From Fimbriimonadia bacterium (GTDB lineage: Bacteria; Armatimonadota; Fimbriimonadia; Fimbriimonadales; Fimbriimonadaceae): DNA of 6,025 bases. The stretch is taken from NCBI GenBank assembly GCA_029824495.1, contig JALGXY010000468.1, positions 1-6,025 of the forward strand, read 5' to 3'. The notes beneath the pieces are model-generated. The model worked only from the letters and a program-made list of their open reading frames with translations, had not been told where the DNA came from and made no database searches. A program made the position numbers and the translations under genes. Numbering within the stretch: position 1 is the stretch's first letter; every line of letters starts with the position of its first letter. Shown here in pieces: positions 5,820 to 6,025 of this stretch.

Positions 5820-6025
5820 TCAGCGACGAATTCTGAGGACTTCGTACTCGACTCTGCCAGCCGGTGCTTCGAAGCTCGCCTTTTCGCCGACGGCTCTTCC
5901 GATAAGAGCTTCGCCCATCGGAGATTCATCGCTGATGAGATCTTCATCAGGATTCGCTTCGACACTGGCGACAATCTGAACTTCAAACTCAAATCCCGCG
6001 CCAGCTTCCTTGACTTTGGCTCGTG
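5820..6025 (-). CDS. greA: Transcript cleavage factor GreA/GreB family, C-terminal part
   Basis: Gre factors enter the RNA polymerase secondary channel and trigger cleavage of backtracked RNA. Only the last 67 residues are in the window; the gene continues past the right edge, so the N-terminal coiled coil with its catalytic acidic tip is not visible. The visible part is the FKBP-like C-terminal domain. It has FEFEVQIVASVEANPDEDLIS, then DESPMGEALIGRAVGEKASF, which matches the family's ISxxSPLGxALLGxxxGD signature, and it ends with APAGRVEYEVLRIRR. The stop is TGA at 5822-5820. The longer overlapping open frame on this strand (5729-5992) is a shadow. The family is firm; GreA versus a GreB or other Gre-like paralogue cannot be settled from this end, though GreA is likeliest. 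Confidence 0.92.
   Translation of the reverse strand, partial: RAKVKEAGAGFEFEVQIVASVEANPDEDLISDESPMGEALIGRAVGEKASFEAPAGRVEYEVLRIRR

Noticed and set aside
5729..5992. 87-codon open frame on the minus strand upstream of secE
   Set aside because: It overlaps the greA C-terminal coding frame, which has clear family motifs, and its own translation resembles no protein family.

Overview
The window looks like an ordinary chromosomal segment of a free-living bacterium with mid-50s % GC (estimated by eye). I see no insertion sequence, phage gene, CRISPR array, tRNA or rRNA. Every stretch longer than about 120 bases is covered by a gene with a recognisable family or a plausible operon role. The housekeeping genes are clearly bacterial, but no gene fixes the phylum. 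The ECF-sigma operon style and the secE-nusG-recJ neighbourhood would fit a Gram-negative-type or Armatimonadota-like genome; that is a guess.

Plus strand, left half. The window opens inside an exonuclease III / AP endonuclease gene (1-702), which lacks only its N-terminus. After a 111-base gap with a perfect 6-bp hairpin palindrome comes a tightly packed three-gene cluster. It holds an ECF-type sigma factor (814-1410), a single-pass membrane protein best read as its anti-sigma factor (1407-2153, ATGA overlap), and an exported HtrA-like protease domain plus PDZ protein (2134-3132, 20-base overlap). The layout recalls the rpoE/rseA and algU/mucA/mucD envelope-stress modules. Here, however, the protease-like domain seems to have lost the His and Asp of its catalytic triad while keeping the Ser, and the anti-sigma factor lacks the usual zinc ligands.

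Minus strand, right half (read right to left). The C-terminus of a GreA-type transcript-cleavage factor (5820-6025) is followed by a likely extended -10 promoter, then secE (5472-5720) and nusG (4941-5468, GTG start). A strong hairpin with a short U-rich tail follows (4881-4920), then a full-length recJ (3099-4853). recJ converges on the PDZ gene and the two overlap tail to tail by 34 bases.

The genes fall into three themes: DNA repair (xth, recJ), transcription and secretion housekeeping (greA, secE, nusG), and a probable membrane-stress regulatory unit. The most interesting part is the sigma / zinc-less anti-sigma / apparent pseudoprotease-PDZ unit.
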